Assembly (NCBI RefSeq): GCF_029167105.1
Contig: NZ_JARFML010000044.1
Location: forward strand, 1 to 60,628
Direction of reading: 5' to 3'
Length of the DNA: 60,628 nucleotides
Source of the DNA: Bradyrhizobium yuanmingense
Lineage (GTDB): Bacteria; Pseudomonadota; Alphaproteobacteria; Rhizobiales; Xanthobacteraceae
Position 1 is the first letter of the stretch; every line of letters begins with the position of its first letter. The translations under genes and the position numbers were made by a program. Positions 50,307 to 60,608 of this stretch are shown piece after piece. Under the pieces are notes generated by a model. It saw only the letters and a list, made by a program, of their open reading frames with translations, made no database searches and was not told the DNA's origin.

Positions 50307-50380
50307 GCGGGCGTAGTTCAATGGTAGAACGGCAGCTTCCCAAGCTGCATACGAGGGTTCGATTCCCTTCGCCCGCTCCA
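50307..50380 (+). tRNA. tRNA-Gly (anticodon CCC)
   Basis: A complete cloverleaf: acceptor arms GCGGGCG and CGCCCGC, D arm with AGTTCAATGGTAGAA, anticodon stem GCAGC/GCTGC around loop TTCCCAA (anticodon CCC), T arm GAGGGTTCGATTCCCTTC, discriminator T and an encoded CCA (50378-50380). It reads GGG codons. No integrase or attachment-site duplication is visible nearby. Confidence 0.95.
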
Positions 50381-50564
50381 AGCCTTCCCGATTGACGTTT
50401 CAATGGTGCCGGCTTGACGGATTCGCTCTCGCGAGCGGTGTAAAGATTCCAATATATTAGTCCTTCGTTCTCGGCATGCACCGCTTCTCCGGCTTAAGCT
50501 CCAGGGCGTCCGGCAGGTGAAGTCCTCGTGCCGGCCAATGTCCGGATGAAGGACCTGCAAACAG

Positions 50565-51146
50565 ATGGACCAGCAAAAACTCGACCGCGCGATCGGTCGG
50601 CGGCTGAAGACGCTGCGGACGCAGGCGGGCATGACGTTGAACGAGCTTGCAGGGCGCTCCGGCGTCAGCCGGGCCATGATCGGGCGGGTGGAGCGGGCGC
50701 AGAGCAGTGCGACGGCGGCGCTGCTGAACAAGCTCTGCGCCGCGCTCGACGTCACGCTCAGCGATGTCGTCGCGCTCGCCGAGAAGCCGCCGGAGCGCTT
50801 GGTGCGGCTGGCGGACCAGCCGCTCTGGCGCGACCCCGACAGCGGCTATCGCCGGCGGCACGCCTCGCCGCCGGATGCGGCCAGCGGCATCGAGATCATT
50901 GTCGTCGACCTTCCCGCCGGCGCGCGCGTCTCCTACAGCCCCTGGGGCCGCAACGCCTTCACCCAGCAGCTCCTGATGCTGGAGGGCGCCATCGCCGTGC
51001 ATATCGACGCCAAGGCGGTGCGGCTGCGCGAGGGCGATTGTCTGGATTTCGACGTGATGCGCGCCGTGATCTTCGAGAACGAAACCAGGCAGGACGCGCG
51101 CTACGTCATCATCGTCAGGCGCGGCGCGTCCTACGGCAAGATGTGA
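50565..51146 (+). CDS. XRE-family regulator with C-terminal cupin domain
   Basis: This 193-aa regulator has an N-terminal helix-turn-helix (LKTLRTQAGMTLNELAGRSG, SRAMIGRVERAQSSATAALL; about 12-68) and a cupin_2-type sensor from about 105 (DLPAGARVSYSPWGRNAFTQ, GAIAVHIDAKAVRLREGDCL). Proteins of this design often control nearby amino-acid or polyamine genes. It is followed 24 bp on by a GNAT gene on the same strand, a frequent partner. Confidence 0.88.
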   Translation: MDQQKLDRAIGRRLKTLRTQAGMTLNELAGRSGVSRAMIGRVERAQSSATAALLNKLCAALDVTLSDVVALAEKPPERLVRLADQPLWRDPDSGYRRRHASPPDAASGIEIIVVDLPAGARVSYSPWGRNAFTQQLLMLEGAIAVHIDAKAVRLREGDCLDFDVMRAVIFENETRQDARYVIIVRRGASYGKM

Positions 51147-51170
51147 GGGCAAAGCGTGGAGAGGAGCACG

Positions 51171-51644
51171 ATGCAGATCCGGACCGGCGACACCTATGAT
51201 CCACGCGTCGTCGCGCTGCTCGATCACCACGTTGCGGCCGCGCGGGCGCAGACGGCGCCGGGCAGCGCCCATGCGCTCGATCTCGCGGGCCTGCGTGCGC
51301 CCGAGGTGGCGTTCTGGACCGGCTGGGACGGCGAGACGCTGGTCGCGACCGGTGCGTTGAAGATGCTTTCGGCAAGCCACGGCGAGGTCAAGTCGATGCA
51401 CACGCTGCAGACCGCGCGCCGACGCGGCTATGGCGGCCAGATGCTGCGCCACATCATCACGGAAGCCCGCGCGCGCGGCATGACGCGGCTCAGCCTCGAG
51501 ACCGGCTCGTGGGACTATTTCAAGCCGGCGCACGCACTCTATCTGGCGCACGGTTTCGTCGCCTGCGGCCCGTTCGAGGGTTATGTCGAGGATCCCAACA
51601 GCCTATTCCTGACGCTGGAGCTGCCGGCGCTGGACCGCCGATAG
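51171..51644 (+). CDS. GNAT-family N-acetyltransferase
   Basis: This 157-aa protein shows the GNAT fold with the acetyl-CoA pyrophosphate loop at ARRRGYGGQMLRHIITEARA, preceded by GALKMLSASHGEVKSMHT and followed by LSLETGSWDYFKPAHALYLA. GGAGAGGAGCACG precedes the ATG at 51171, which I prefer to a GTG at 51156. It is probably co-transcribed with the regulator upstream. Substrate (small amine or amino acid) unknown. Confidence 0.87.
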   Translation: MQIRTGDTYDPRVVALLDHHVAAARAQTAPGSAHALDLAGLRAPEVAFWTGWDGETLVATGALKMLSASHGEVKSMHTLQTARRRGYGGQMLRHIITEARARGMTRLSLETGSWDYFKPAHALYLAHGFVACGPFEGYVEDPNSLFLTLELPALDRR

Positions 51645-51646
51645 CT

Positions 51647-51720
51647 TAAGAGCGCGTCCCCTCAATCTTGTCGAGCACGCGCTCCGGGGCGATGTCGCGG
51701 GCCGCTTCCTCCAGCCAGGG
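51647..51720 (-). pseudogene. Possible 3' remnant of a lost gene
   Basis: A minus-strand frame ending at 51647 reads PWLEEAARDIAPERVLDKIE then GTRS and stop, with GC-rich third positions and helical make-up as in a real C-terminus. No start or upstream body is present before the frame degenerates near 51720. It looks like the end of a gene removed by rearrangement; I cannot name the family, and chance is possible. Confidence 0.3.
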
Positions 51721-51807
51721 AGCTGTTCCTAGAGCAGGGAAGCAAAAAGACCGATCCCCTCATCAAATGAGTTGCGTACCTCAAAACACCTCTGCTAGCC
51801 TTCAGCC

Positions 51808-52866
51808 ATGGCCGAGACCTTGACCCCGACCGTGCTGACGCTGAAGGACATCGCCCGCGAGGCCGGTGTCAGCCTCGCCACGGTCGATCGCGTGCTGCAC
51901 AACCGGCCGGGGGTCCGCCCGGATACGGTCCGGCGCGTCAAGGACGCCATCGCGCGCAATTCGTTCCAGCCGCATGTGGCCGCCGCCGAGCTCGCGCGCG
52001 GCCGCGCCCGCCGCTTCGCCTTCGTGATGCCGTCGGGGCCGAACCCGTTCATGCAGCAGATCGAGGCCTATCTCGGCGAGATGGCGGCCTGGCTCTCGGC
52101 CCGCCGCCTCGCTGTCGAGCTGGTCGCCGCCGACGTGTTCGAGCCCGCCGCGCTCGCGGCCTCGCTCGAGGCGCTGTCGGGCGACTATGACGGAATTGCC
52201 GTGGTGGCGCTCGACCATCCGAGCGTTCGCGCCGCCATCAACGACCTCGTCGATGCCGGCGCCAAGGTCGTGACGCTGGTCTCGGACGTGCCGTCCTCGC
52301 GCCGCCACCATTATGTTGGCATCGACAACATCGCCGCGGGCCGCACCGCCGGCGCGCTGGTCGGACGCCTGGTCGGCCAGAGGTCCGGCAAGGTCGCGAT
52401 CGTCGCGGGCTCGCAAGGCTTGCGCGACCATGCCGAGCGCATCTTCGGCTTCAACCAGGTGATGGGATCCGAATTCCCCGATCTCAGCGTGCTGCCGGTG
52501 CTGGAAGGGCGCGACGATGATGACCGTTCGGAGCAGCTGCTGGCGCGGCTGCTCGGCAAGCATCCCGACATCGTCGGCCTCTACAACGTCGGCGCCGGCA
52601 CGCAGGGCGTCGCCAAAGCGCTGAACGACAAGGCCTCGGGCGCGGCCGGGCGCGACAAGCAGGTGGTTTTCGTCGGGCACGACGTCACCGCGCTGACGCG
52701 CCGCTTGCTCCTGCAGGGCGTGATGGATGCCGCGATCTCGCAGAACCCCGGACATGAAGCGCGCGCGGCCGTCCGCGTGCTGCTCGCGCTCGCCCGCGGC
52801 GAGCCGATCTTGAGTGAACAGGAGAAGATCCGGATCGACATCGTGATGCGGGACAATCTGCCCTAG
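51808..52866 (+). CDS. LacI-family sugar regulator
   Basis: This 352-aa repressor has the LacI helix-turn-helix at 12-58 (TLKDIAREAGVSLATVDRVL, NRPGVRPDTVRRV) with a hinge region AAAELARGRARRF. A periplasmic-binding-protein-like sensor follows (FAFVMPSGPNPFMQQIEAYL, VVALDHPSVRAAINDLVDAG, GLYNVGAGTQGVAKAL). The sensor resembles sugar-binding proteins such as the one at the end of this locus. It heads the sugar operon and presumably represses it until its sugar is present. Confidence 0.9.
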   Translation: MAETLTPTVLTLKDIAREAGVSLATVDRVLHNRPGVRPDTVRRVKDAIARNSFQPHVAAAELARGRARRFAFVMPSGPNPFMQQIEAYLGEMAAWLSARRLAVELVAADVFEPAALAASLEALSGDYDGIAVVALDHPSVRAAINDLVDAGAKVVTLVSDVPSSRRHHYVGIDNIAAGRTAGALVGRLVGQRSGKVAIVAGSQGLRDHAERIFGFNQVMGSEFPDLSVLPVLEGRDDDDRSEQLLARLLGKHPDIVGLYNVGAGTQGVAKALNDKASGAAGRDKQVVFVGHDVTALTRRLLLQGVMDAAISQNPGHEARAAVRVLLALARGEPILSEQEKIRIDIVMRDNLP

Positions 52867-52950
52867 CGGCAGGCGAATTTGGCAACAGGAGGCCTGCGGG
52901 GAAAAGCGACGCAAGATCGCGCTCCCGCCTCAGGCGAAAGGGAGGACGAT

Positions 52951-54405
52951 TTGTATCTCGGGATCGACATCGGCACGTCCGGTGTGAAAGCGGTGCTCGT
53001 GAGCGAAGCCGGCGCGGTGACCGCGACGGCGGCGCGCGAGCTTGCGCTGTCGCATCCGGCGCCGCTGTGGTCCGAGCAGGATCCCGACGCCTGGGTCGAT
53101 GCGGCCGTCGGCGCCGTCGACGATCTCGCCGCGCGCCATCCGCGCGAGGTCGCGCAGGTGCGCGGCATCGGGCTGTCGGGTCAGATGCATGGCGCGACGC
53201 TGCTTGGCGAGGAAGGTCGGCCGCTGCGTCCGGCCATCCTCTGGAACGACGGCCGCTCGCAGGCCGAATGCGCCGCGCTGGAGCGGCGCTGTCCCTCGCT
53301 GCACGCGATCGCCGGCAATCTCGCGATGCCAGGCTTCACCGCGCCGAAGCTGCTCTGGGTGGCACGGCACGAGCCGAAGATCTTCGACCGCGTGGCAAAG
53401 GTGCTGCTGCCGAAGGCCTATGTTCGCTATCGCCTCACCGGCGAGATGGTCGAGGACATGTCGGACGCGTCAGGCACGCTGTGGCTCGACGTCGGCCTGC
53501 GCCGCTGGTCCGCGCTGCTGCTGCATGCCACCGGGCTCGATCTGCACCACATGCCGCGCCTCGTCGAGGGCAGTGCGGTGAGCGCGGTGCTCGCGCCTGA
53601 ATACGCGCACCGCTGGGGCATGGCGAAAAATGTCGTCGTCGCGGGCGGCGCCGGCGACAATGCGGCCAGCGCGATCGGGCTCGGCGCCATCGCGCCGGGC
53701 GATGCCTTCCTGTCGCTGGGAACGTCGGGCGTCCTGTTCCGCGTCACCGATCGCTTCGCCCCCGCGCCGGCTTCGGCGGTGCATGCCTTCTGCCACGCGC
53801 TGCCCGGCCTCTGGCACCAGATGGGCGTGATGCTGTCGGCCGCAGCCTCGCTCGCCTGGCTTGCCGGCGTGATGGAGACGCCGGCCGCAGCGCTCCTGGC
53901 ACCGCTCGGCGAGCGCGTCGATGCACCAAGCCCGGTCCAGTTCCTGCCTTATCTCGACGGCGAGCGCACCCCGCATAACGATGCCGCCGCCAGCGGCGCC
54001 TTCGTCGGTCTGCGCGGCGCGACCGGGCGTTCAGAGATCGTGCAGGCGGTGCTCGAAGGCGTCGCCTTTGCCGCGCGCGACAATCTGGCGGCGCTGAGCA
54101 CAGCCAGCGGGCCGATCGGCGAGGTCGATCTCGTCGGCGGCGGCTCGCGCTCGCCGCTATGGGCGCAGATCTGCGCCGACGTGCTCGGCATGCCCGTCCA
54201 CCGCGTCGAGGAAGGCGAGGTCGGCGCCGCGCTCGGCGCTGCGCGGCTCGGCCGGCTTGCCGCGACCGGCGAGAACCCCGCGGACGTCTGCACGCGCCCG
54301 CGGCGGCTCGCAAGCTTCACACCCCGCCCGTCCGTCGCCGCGGCCTATGACGAGGCCTATCGGCGATGGCGCGCGCTTTATCCCGCATTGAAGGAGTCTA
54401 GTTAA
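52951..54405 (+). CDS. xylB: Xylulokinase
   Basis: This 484-aa FGGY-family kinase phosphorylates D-xylulose. Motifs: YLGIDIGTSGVKAVL, GLSGQMHGATLL, AILWNDGRS and the C-terminal GGGSRSPLWAQICADVLGMP. I start at the TTG at 52951, five bases after a GGGAGG ribosome site, because the product then begins MYLGIDIGTSGVK like the family and has exactly the family length; the earlier in-frame ATG adds 24 low-complexity residues. It is 84 bp after the regulator and abuts xylA. Confidence 0.9.
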   Translation: MYLGIDIGTSGVKAVLVSEAGAVTATAARELALSHPAPLWSEQDPDAWVDAAVGAVDDLAARHPREVAQVRGIGLSGQMHGATLLGEEGRPLRPAILWNDGRSQAECAALERRCPSLHAIAGNLAMPGFTAPKLLWVARHEPKIFDRVAKVLLPKAYVRYRLTGEMVEDMSDASGTLWLDVGLRRWSALLLHATGLDLHHMPRLVEGSAVSAVLAPEYAHRWGMAKNVVVAGGAGDNAASAIGLGAIAPGDAFLSLGTSGVLFRVTDRFAPAPASAVHAFCHALPGLWHQMGVMLSAAASLAWLAGVMETPAAALLAPLGERVDAPSPVQFLPYLDGERTPHNDAAASGAFVGLRGATGRSEIVQAVLEGVAFAARDNLAALSTASGPIGEVDLVGGGSRSPLWAQICADVLGMPVHRVEEGEVGAALGAARLGRLAATGENPADVCTRPRRLASFTPRPSVAAAYDEAYRRWRALYPALKESS

Positions 54406-55720
54406 GTGAACGCGCCAGCCAAATTCTTCGATGCAAGTGCACCCGTCGCCTTCGGCGGCAAGGAGGCCGAAGGCGCGCCCGCCTTCCGCTGGTACGACAA
54501 GGACCGCCTGGTGCATGGCCGCCGGCTCGAGGATCACTTGCGCTTTGCGGTCTGCTATTGGCATTCGTTCTGCTGGCCCGGCGGCGATCCCTTCGGCGGC
54601 GAGACCTTCCTGCGGCCTTGGCACCACGGCACCGACGCCATGGCGATGGCGCGCGCCAAGGCCGATGCCGCCTTCGAGCTGTTCCGTCTGCTGGACGTCC
54701 CCTTCTTCACCTTCCACGACGTCGATGCGGCGCCGGAGGGCGCTTCGCTCGCCGAGTCCGTCGCCAACCTCAACGCCATCGCCGATCTGTTCGAGCAGAA
54801 GATGGCATCGAGCAAGGTTCGCCTGCTCTGGGGCACCGCAAACCTGTTCACGCACCGCCGCTACATGGCGGGCGCCGCGACTAATCCGGATCCCGACATC
54901 TTCACCTATGCCGCCGGCCAGGTCCGTGCTGCACTGGAGGTGACGCACCGGCTCGGTGGGCAGAACTACGTGCTGTGGGGCGGACGCGAGGGCTACGAGA
55001 CGCTGCTCAACACCGATCTCAAGCGCGAGCTCGACCAGCTCGGCCGCTTCGTCTCGCTCGTCGTCGAGCACAAGCACAAGATTGGCTTCAAGGGCCCGCT
55101 CCTCATCGAGCCGAAGCCGAAGGAGCCGACCAAGCATCAATATGATTTCGACGTCGCCACCTGCTACGGCTTCCTCGAACGCTACGACCTGCTCAAGGAC
55201 GTCAAGCTCAACATCGAGCAGAACCACGCCATCCTCGCCGGCCACTCCTTCCATCACGAGGTCGCGCTGGCCGAGGCGCTCGGCGTGTTCGGCTCGCTCG
55301 ACATCAACCGCGGCGACGATCTGCTCGGCTGGGACACCGACCAGTTCGCGATGAACGTGCCGGAGCTGGCGCTGGTGTTCCACGAGATCCTGAACCGCGA
55401 CGGCTTCACCACGGGCGGGCTCAATTTCGATGCCAAGATTCGCCGCCAGTCGATCGATCCCGATGATCTCATCCATGCTCATGTCGGCTCGATGGATGCC
55501 TGCGCGCGGGCCTTCCTCGCCGCCGCCGACATGCTCGACGCCGGCACGCTGAGTGCGCCGCTTGCAAAGCGCTACGAGGGCTGGGCCGGCCCGGAGGGCC
55601 GCGCCATTCTCGGCGGCCAGCGTTCGCTCGCCGATCTCGCCGACCGCGCGATGTCTCCCGGCTTCGATCCGCAGCCGCGCTCGGGCCGGCAGGAATATCT
55701 GGAATCTCTGGTCAACCGCT

Positions 55721-55728
<8 letters not shown>
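54406..55728 (+). CDS. xylA: Xylose isomerase
   Basis: This 440-aa TIM-barrel enzyme interconverts D-xylose and D-xylulose (and some other aldoses). Conserved features include catalytic H and D in FFTFHDVDAAPEG, the W of GTANLFTHRRYMAGAATNPD, metal ligands in LLIEPKPKEPTKHQYDFDVA and IEQNHAILAGHSFHHE, and LDINRGDDLLGWDTDQF. Length equals that of the E. coli enzyme. The start is GTG, directly after the xylB stop. It overlaps the ABC ATPase by 8 nt. Confidence 0.95.
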
Positions 55729-56499
<771 letters not shown>

Positions 56500-56500
<1 letters not shown>

Positions 56501-57570
56501 TGGCCATGCCCTTGGAATCCCCGATCAGCTTCACCAATGTCGGCAAGATCAGGTGGTGGCAGCGCGGCATCTTCGCCTCGCAGACCGGCTACGTCCTGCT
56601 CGCGCTGGCTGTGCTGCTGGTGATCATGCATTTCGCCAGCCCGTACTTCTTCACCCAGGGCAACATGCAGAATGTGGCGAAGAACTTTTCCTTCATCGCC
56701 ATCGCGACGCTCGGCGTCACCTTCGTGATCATCACCGGCGGCATCGACCTGTCGGTCGGCTCGATGATGTGCTTTTCGGCCATGATCACCTCGATGGTGA
56801 TGACCGAGCTGTCGGCGCCCGGATCGCCGCTGGTGCACATGGCGGCCGACGGCAAGACCGTGCTCGCCAATGTTCCGGGGCTGATCCTGCTTATCTCGAT
56901 CCTCGCCGGACTCGGCGCCGCACTGATTGCGGGCCTCGTCAACGGCTTCTGCATCGCCGTGCTCGGCCTGTCGCCCTTCGTCACGACGCTCGGCATGCTC
57001 TCGATCGTGCGCGGGCTCGGCTATGTCGTCTCCAACGGACGCGGCAGCTTCCCGGGCGGGCCGGACGCCGATTATTTCTACGCGCTCACGTCCGGTGACG
57101 TGCTCGGCGTGCCGGCGCCGTTCATCTATCTCGTGATCCTGGCGCTGACCATGGCCGTGGTGCTGCACCACACCTCGTTCGGCCGCCACGTCTTCGCGCT
57201 CGGCGGCAACGAGAAGGCTGCCGAGCTCACCGGCATTCCGGTGGTGCGGGTGAAGATCGAGGTCTACGTGATCTGCGCGCTCGCCGCGGGCCTGCAGGGC
57301 ATCATCATCTCCGGCTGGCTCGGATCGGCGCCGGCCAACATGGCGATGTCCTACGAGCTCAACGTGATCGCGGCGGCCGTGATCGGCGGTGCCAATCTCG
57401 CCGGCGGCATCGGCGGTCCGCTCGGGGCCATCGTCGGCTGCGTGCTGCTGGAGGTGATCCGCAACGGCCTCGTGCTGGCCCAGGTCAGCTCGTACTGGCA
57501 GCAGACGTTGGTCGGCGTGATCATCATTCTGGCTGTGCTGGTCGACCGCGTCCGCTCGCGGATGACCTGA
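56500..57570 (+). CDS. Sugar ABC importer permease
   Basis: This 356-aa protein of the RbsC/XylH family has about ten membrane helices with ATLGVTFVIITGGIDLSVGS near residue 75 and GGNEKAAELTGIPVVRVKIE (the ATPase-coupling loop). NVIAAAVIGGANLAGGIGGP near residue 290 is the third signature. The start overlaps the ATPase stop by one base (TAATG). Confidence 0.92.
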
Positions 57571-57663
57571 AATGACGACATCTCGGGAAGGCAAGGAAAA
57601 CGCCGCCTATCCGCTTCCCGGGGGCTTTCGAGGGGATAGGCACCAACAAGAGTGGAGGAGACA

Positions 57664-58596
57664 ATGAGGAAACTGCTTCTTGCCGGCATCGCGGTTGCGA
57701 TGATGGCCACGCCGGCATTTGCCGCGAACTACCGCTTCGTCATCGTGCCGAAGGCGATGAACAATCCGTTCTTCGATTTTTCGCGCGACGGCTGTCTGAA
57801 GCGCGCCAAGGAGCTCGGCAACATCGAGTGCATCTACAAGGGACCGGTCGAGCATGAGCCGGCGAACCAGGCCCAGATCATACAGGACTTCATCACGCAG
57901 AAGGTCGACGGTCTCGCCATCTCGGTCGCGGACGTCGCGGCCATGACCAAGTCGATCGAGGCGGCGACCGCCGCCGGCATTCCCGTCATCACCTTCGATG
58001 CCGACGCGCCGGGCTCCAAGCGCATCGCCTATATCGGCACCAACAACAAGGAGTTCGGCCTGGCCCTCGGCAAGGAATTGCTGAAATTGCGGCCTGACGG
58101 CGGCAAATACGCCATGGTCTCCGGCGGTCCCGGCGCCAAGAATCTGGCCGAGCGCGTCGACGGCGTGCGCGAGGCGCTGAAGGGCTCGAAATGGACCGAG
58201 GTCGCGGGCTCGCCGAGCTTCTGCAACGACGACCCCGCGCTGGCGGTCCAGCAGATGACGGACATGCGCACCGCAACGCCGGATCTCGCCGCCATCGTTC
58301 CGATCGGCGGCTGGCCGATGTTCGCGCCCGAAGGCTTCAAGGCCTTCGCCAGCAGGAACAAGAAGGACATCGATTCCGGCAAGTTCACGCTGGTCGTCGC
58401 CGATACGCTGAAGATGCAGCTCGAGCTGCTGCGCGACGGCTATGCCAATGCGCTGGTCGGCCAGCGTCCGTTCGAGATGGGCGAGAAGGCGATGGACACG
58501 CTGCTCGCCATCAAGAAGGGCGAAAAGGTGCCGGAGATCGTCTACACCGGCCTCGATCTCGTCACCAAGGACAACGTCGCGAAGATGTTGAAGTAG
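57664..58596 (+). CDS. Periplasmic sugar-binding protein
   Basis: This 310-aa protein begins MRKLLLAGIAVAMMATPAFA, a cleavable signal peptide. It has the peripla_BP_4 fold: FVIVPKAMNNPFFDFSRDG, VDGLAISVADVAAMTKSIEA, GIPVITFDADAPGSKRIAYI and LVGQRPFEMGEKAMDTLLAI. TGGAGGAG lies 3-4 bp before the ATG. In this locus it comes after ATPase and permease, the reverse of the usual order. Substrate probably xylose or another aldose. Confidence 0.92.
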   Translation: MRKLLLAGIAVAMMATPAFAANYRFVIVPKAMNNPFFDFSRDGCLKRAKELGNIECIYKGPVEHEPANQAQIIQDFITQKVDGLAISVADVAAMTKSIEAATAAGIPVITFDADAPGSKRIAYIGTNNKEFGLALGKELLKLRPDGGKYAMVSGGPGAKNLAERVDGVREALKGSKWTEVAGSPSFCNDDPALAVQQMTDMRTATPDLAAIVPIGGWPMFAPEGFKAFASRNKKDIDSGKFTLVVADTLKMQLELLRDGYANALVGQRPFEMGEKAMDTLLAIKKGEKVPEIVYTGLDLVTKDNVAKMLK

Positions 58597-58627
58597 GAGC
58601 GCTGCCCAGCCCCGCGCTTCTGCATGC

Positions 58628-58660
58628 CTCTCCCGCTTGCGGTTTCCGCAAGCGGGAGAG
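58628..58660. terminator. 15-bp perfect hairpin after the binding-protein gene
   Basis: CTCTCCCGCTTGCGG (58628-58642) and its mirror (58646-58660) enclose a TTT loop. No U-tract follows. It may protect the 3' end of the binding-protein mRNA or partly terminate it. Its core CTCCCGCTTGCGGGAG is repeated at the right end of the window. Confidence 0.55.
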
Positions 58661-58693
58661 ATGATTTGGAATGGACGACGATCGCTGGAAGGC

Positions 58694-59677
58694 ATGGGAA
58701 TGAAAAGATCGCGGCTCGGCGCGCTCGATGTCACCTCGATCGGCCTCGGTTCAGCCCCGCTCGGCGGATTGTTCTCGCCCGTTAGCGATGCCGATGCGCA
58801 CGCGACGATCGAACGCGCCTGGTCGCTCGGTGTCCGATTCTTCGACACCGCCCCGCTCTACGGCTTCGGCCTCGCGGAGCGGCGGCTGGGCGCCTTCCTG
58901 CGGCAACAGAGGCGCGACTCCTACGTCATCTCGACCAAGGTCGGCCGCCTGCTGCGCGCACCGGACAATGCTGCGCCGGAGGACGAGCACTACAAGGGCA
59001 CGCCGCGCGAGCGGCCGGTGTTCGATTTCAGCTATGACGGCGTGATGCGGTCGGTGGAGGAGAGCCTGCAGCGCCTCGGCCTCGACCGCGTCGACGTCCT
59101 TCTCGTGCATGATCCCGACGATCATTATGACGATGCCGTCACCGGCGCCTTCCGCGCGCTCCAGCGCCTGCGCGAGGACGGCACGGTCAAGGCGATCGGC
59201 GCCGGCATGAACCAGTCCGAGATGCTGGCTCGCTTCGCCGAGGCCGTGCCGGTCGACTGCTTCCTGCTCGCCGGCCGCTACACGCTGCTCGACCAGGGCG
59301 CACTGGATGCGCTGTTTCCGCTGTGCCAGGCCAGCAATATCGGCATCTTGCTCGGCGGCATCTACAACAGCGGCATCCTGGCCAATCCGCGGGCGAGCGC
59401 GAAATTCAACTATCAGGATGCTGATGCTGCGCTCGTGGCACGCGCGCTGGAGCTCGACGAACTTTGCCGCCGGCACGGCACCGAGCTGAAAGCCGCCGCG
59501 CTGCAATTCTGCATGGCCCATCCGGCGGTGACGGTCGCCGTGATGGGCGCGCGCAATGCCGCCGAAGTCGCCGACAACATCGCGATGTCCGAGAAGGCGG
59601 TGCCGCCGGCATTCTGGCAGGAGCTTCGGGCACGAAAGCTGGTCGATGCGCGCGCGCCGCTTCCCGGCGGAGATTAA
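58694..59677 (+). CDS. Aldo/keto reductase-family aldose dehydrogenase
   Basis: This 327-aa TIM-barrel oxidoreductase resembles D-threo-aldose (L-fucose) 1-dehydrogenases and pyridoxal dehydrogenases. Visible are GLGSAPLGGLF, the catalytic DTAPLYGFGLAERRLG (Asp, Tyr), STKVGRLL (Lys) and LLVHDPDDH (His), and the NADP-site segment near GARNAAEV. ATG at 58694 follows GGAAGG; the ATG two codons later is an alternative. It precedes a lactonase by 3 bp, so aldose to aldonolactone to aldonate is the predicted path. Confidence 0.87.
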   Translation: MGMKRSRLGALDVTSIGLGSAPLGGLFSPVSDADAHATIERAWSLGVRFFDTAPLYGFGLAERRLGAFLRQQRRDSYVISTKVGRLLRAPDNAAPEDEHYKGTPRERPVFDFSYDGVMRSVEESLQRLGLDRVDVLLVHDPDDHYDDAVTGAFRALQRLREDGTVKAIGAGMNQSEMLARFAEAVPVDCFLLAGRYTLLDQGALDALFPLCQASNIGILLGGIYNSGILANPRASAKFNYQDADAALVARALELDELCRRHGTELKAAALQFCMAHPAVTVAVMGARNAAEVADNIAMSEKAVPPAFWQELRARKLVDARAPLPGGD

Positions 59678-59680
59678 GGC

Positions 59681-60544
59681 ATGATCGTCGATGCCCACCA
59701 GCATTTTTGGGATCCGGCGCGCGCCGATTATCCCTGGATGGAAGCGGACGAGCTGGCGCCGATCCGCCGTGCCTTCGGCCCGGCCGATCTCGCGCCGCTG
59801 CTACAGGCGAACGGCATCGACGCCAGCATCCTGGTGCAATGCCGCTCGGCGCTGGAGGAGACCGAGGAGTTTCTGCGTATCGCGGATGCAACGCCCTCGG
59901 TGATCGGCGTGGTCGGCTGGGCCGATCTGACCGATGCGGCGCTCGGCGAGACGCTCGACCGGCTGCGCGCTCTGCCTGGCGGTGCAAAGCTGGTCGGCAT
60001 CCGCCACCAGGTCCACGACGAGCTAGATGCGGATTGGCTGCTGCGCGAGGACGTCCAGCGCGGACTCACGGCCGTGTTCGCCCACGATCTCGCTTACGAT
60101 TTCCTTGTCCGCAGCCGCGAGCTGCCCGCGGCGATCGCAACCGCGCAGGCCTTTCCGCACGCGCGTTTCGTGCTGGATCACGCCGCCAAGCCGCCGATTG
60201 CCGCCGGCGGCAGCACAGAATGGGCCGAGCGCATCGCAGCGCTGGCTGCCTGCGGCAATGTCTGGTGCAAGATCTCGGGATTGGCGACCGAGGCGGTCTG
60301 GGACGACTGGAATGCGGAACGGCTGTTTCCGTTCGTCGCGCACGCCGCAAAATGTTTCGGCGAGGACCGGCTGATCTTCGGATCGGATTGGCCCGTATGC
60401 CTGCTCGCGGGAAGCTACGGCGAGATCAAGACCGCGCTGGAGGCCTGCCTGGCGCGGCTCGGCCCGCGTGTGCGGGACAAGGCTTTCGGCGTGAATGCAG
60501 CGCAGGCGTATCGGCTGGCGTCGCGAGTTGGCGCGATGAAATGA
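59681..60544 (+). CDS. Amidohydrolase-2 family aldonolactonase (fuconolactonase-like)
   Basis: This 287-aa enzyme of the COG3618 type has metal-binding VDAHQHFWDP at the start, H in FVLDHAAKPP and the terminal IFGSDWPV with the catalytic aspartate. Family members hydrolyse L-fucono-, L-rhamnono- and related lactones. It starts 3 bp after the dehydrogenase, so the two act in sequence. The product acid would go to a dehydratase that is not in the window. Confidence 0.88.
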   Translation: MIVDAHQHFWDPARADYPWMEADELAPIRRAFGPADLAPLLQANGIDASILVQCRSALEETEEFLRIADATPSVIGVVGWADLTDAALGETLDRLRALPGGAKLVGIRHQVHDELDADWLLREDVQRGLTAVFAHDLAYDFLVRSRELPAAIATAQAFPHARFVLDHAAKPPIAAGGSTEWAERIAALAACGNVWCKISGLATEAVWDDWNAERLFPFVAHAAKCFGEDRLIFGSDWPVCLLAGSYGEIKTALEACLARLGPRVRDKAFGVNAAQAYRLASRVGAMK

Positions 60545-60570
60545 GGCTCGATCACTGCGAAGACGGAGGT

Positions 60571-60608
60571 GCGCTCCCTCTCCCGCTTGCGGGAGAGGGT
60601 TGGGGAGA
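60571..60608. repeat. Partial intergenic repeat at right edge
   Basis: CCCTCTCCCGCTTGCGGGAGAGGG is a small palindrome followed by TTGGGGAGAGGG. It matches the family seen at the left edge and at 45.4 kb; it may continue past the window. Confidence 0.6.

Noticed and set aside
50307..50564. tRNA-Gly as an integration site for a genomic island
   Set aside because: No integrase gene and no repeat of the tRNA 3' end were seen in the following 10 kb.
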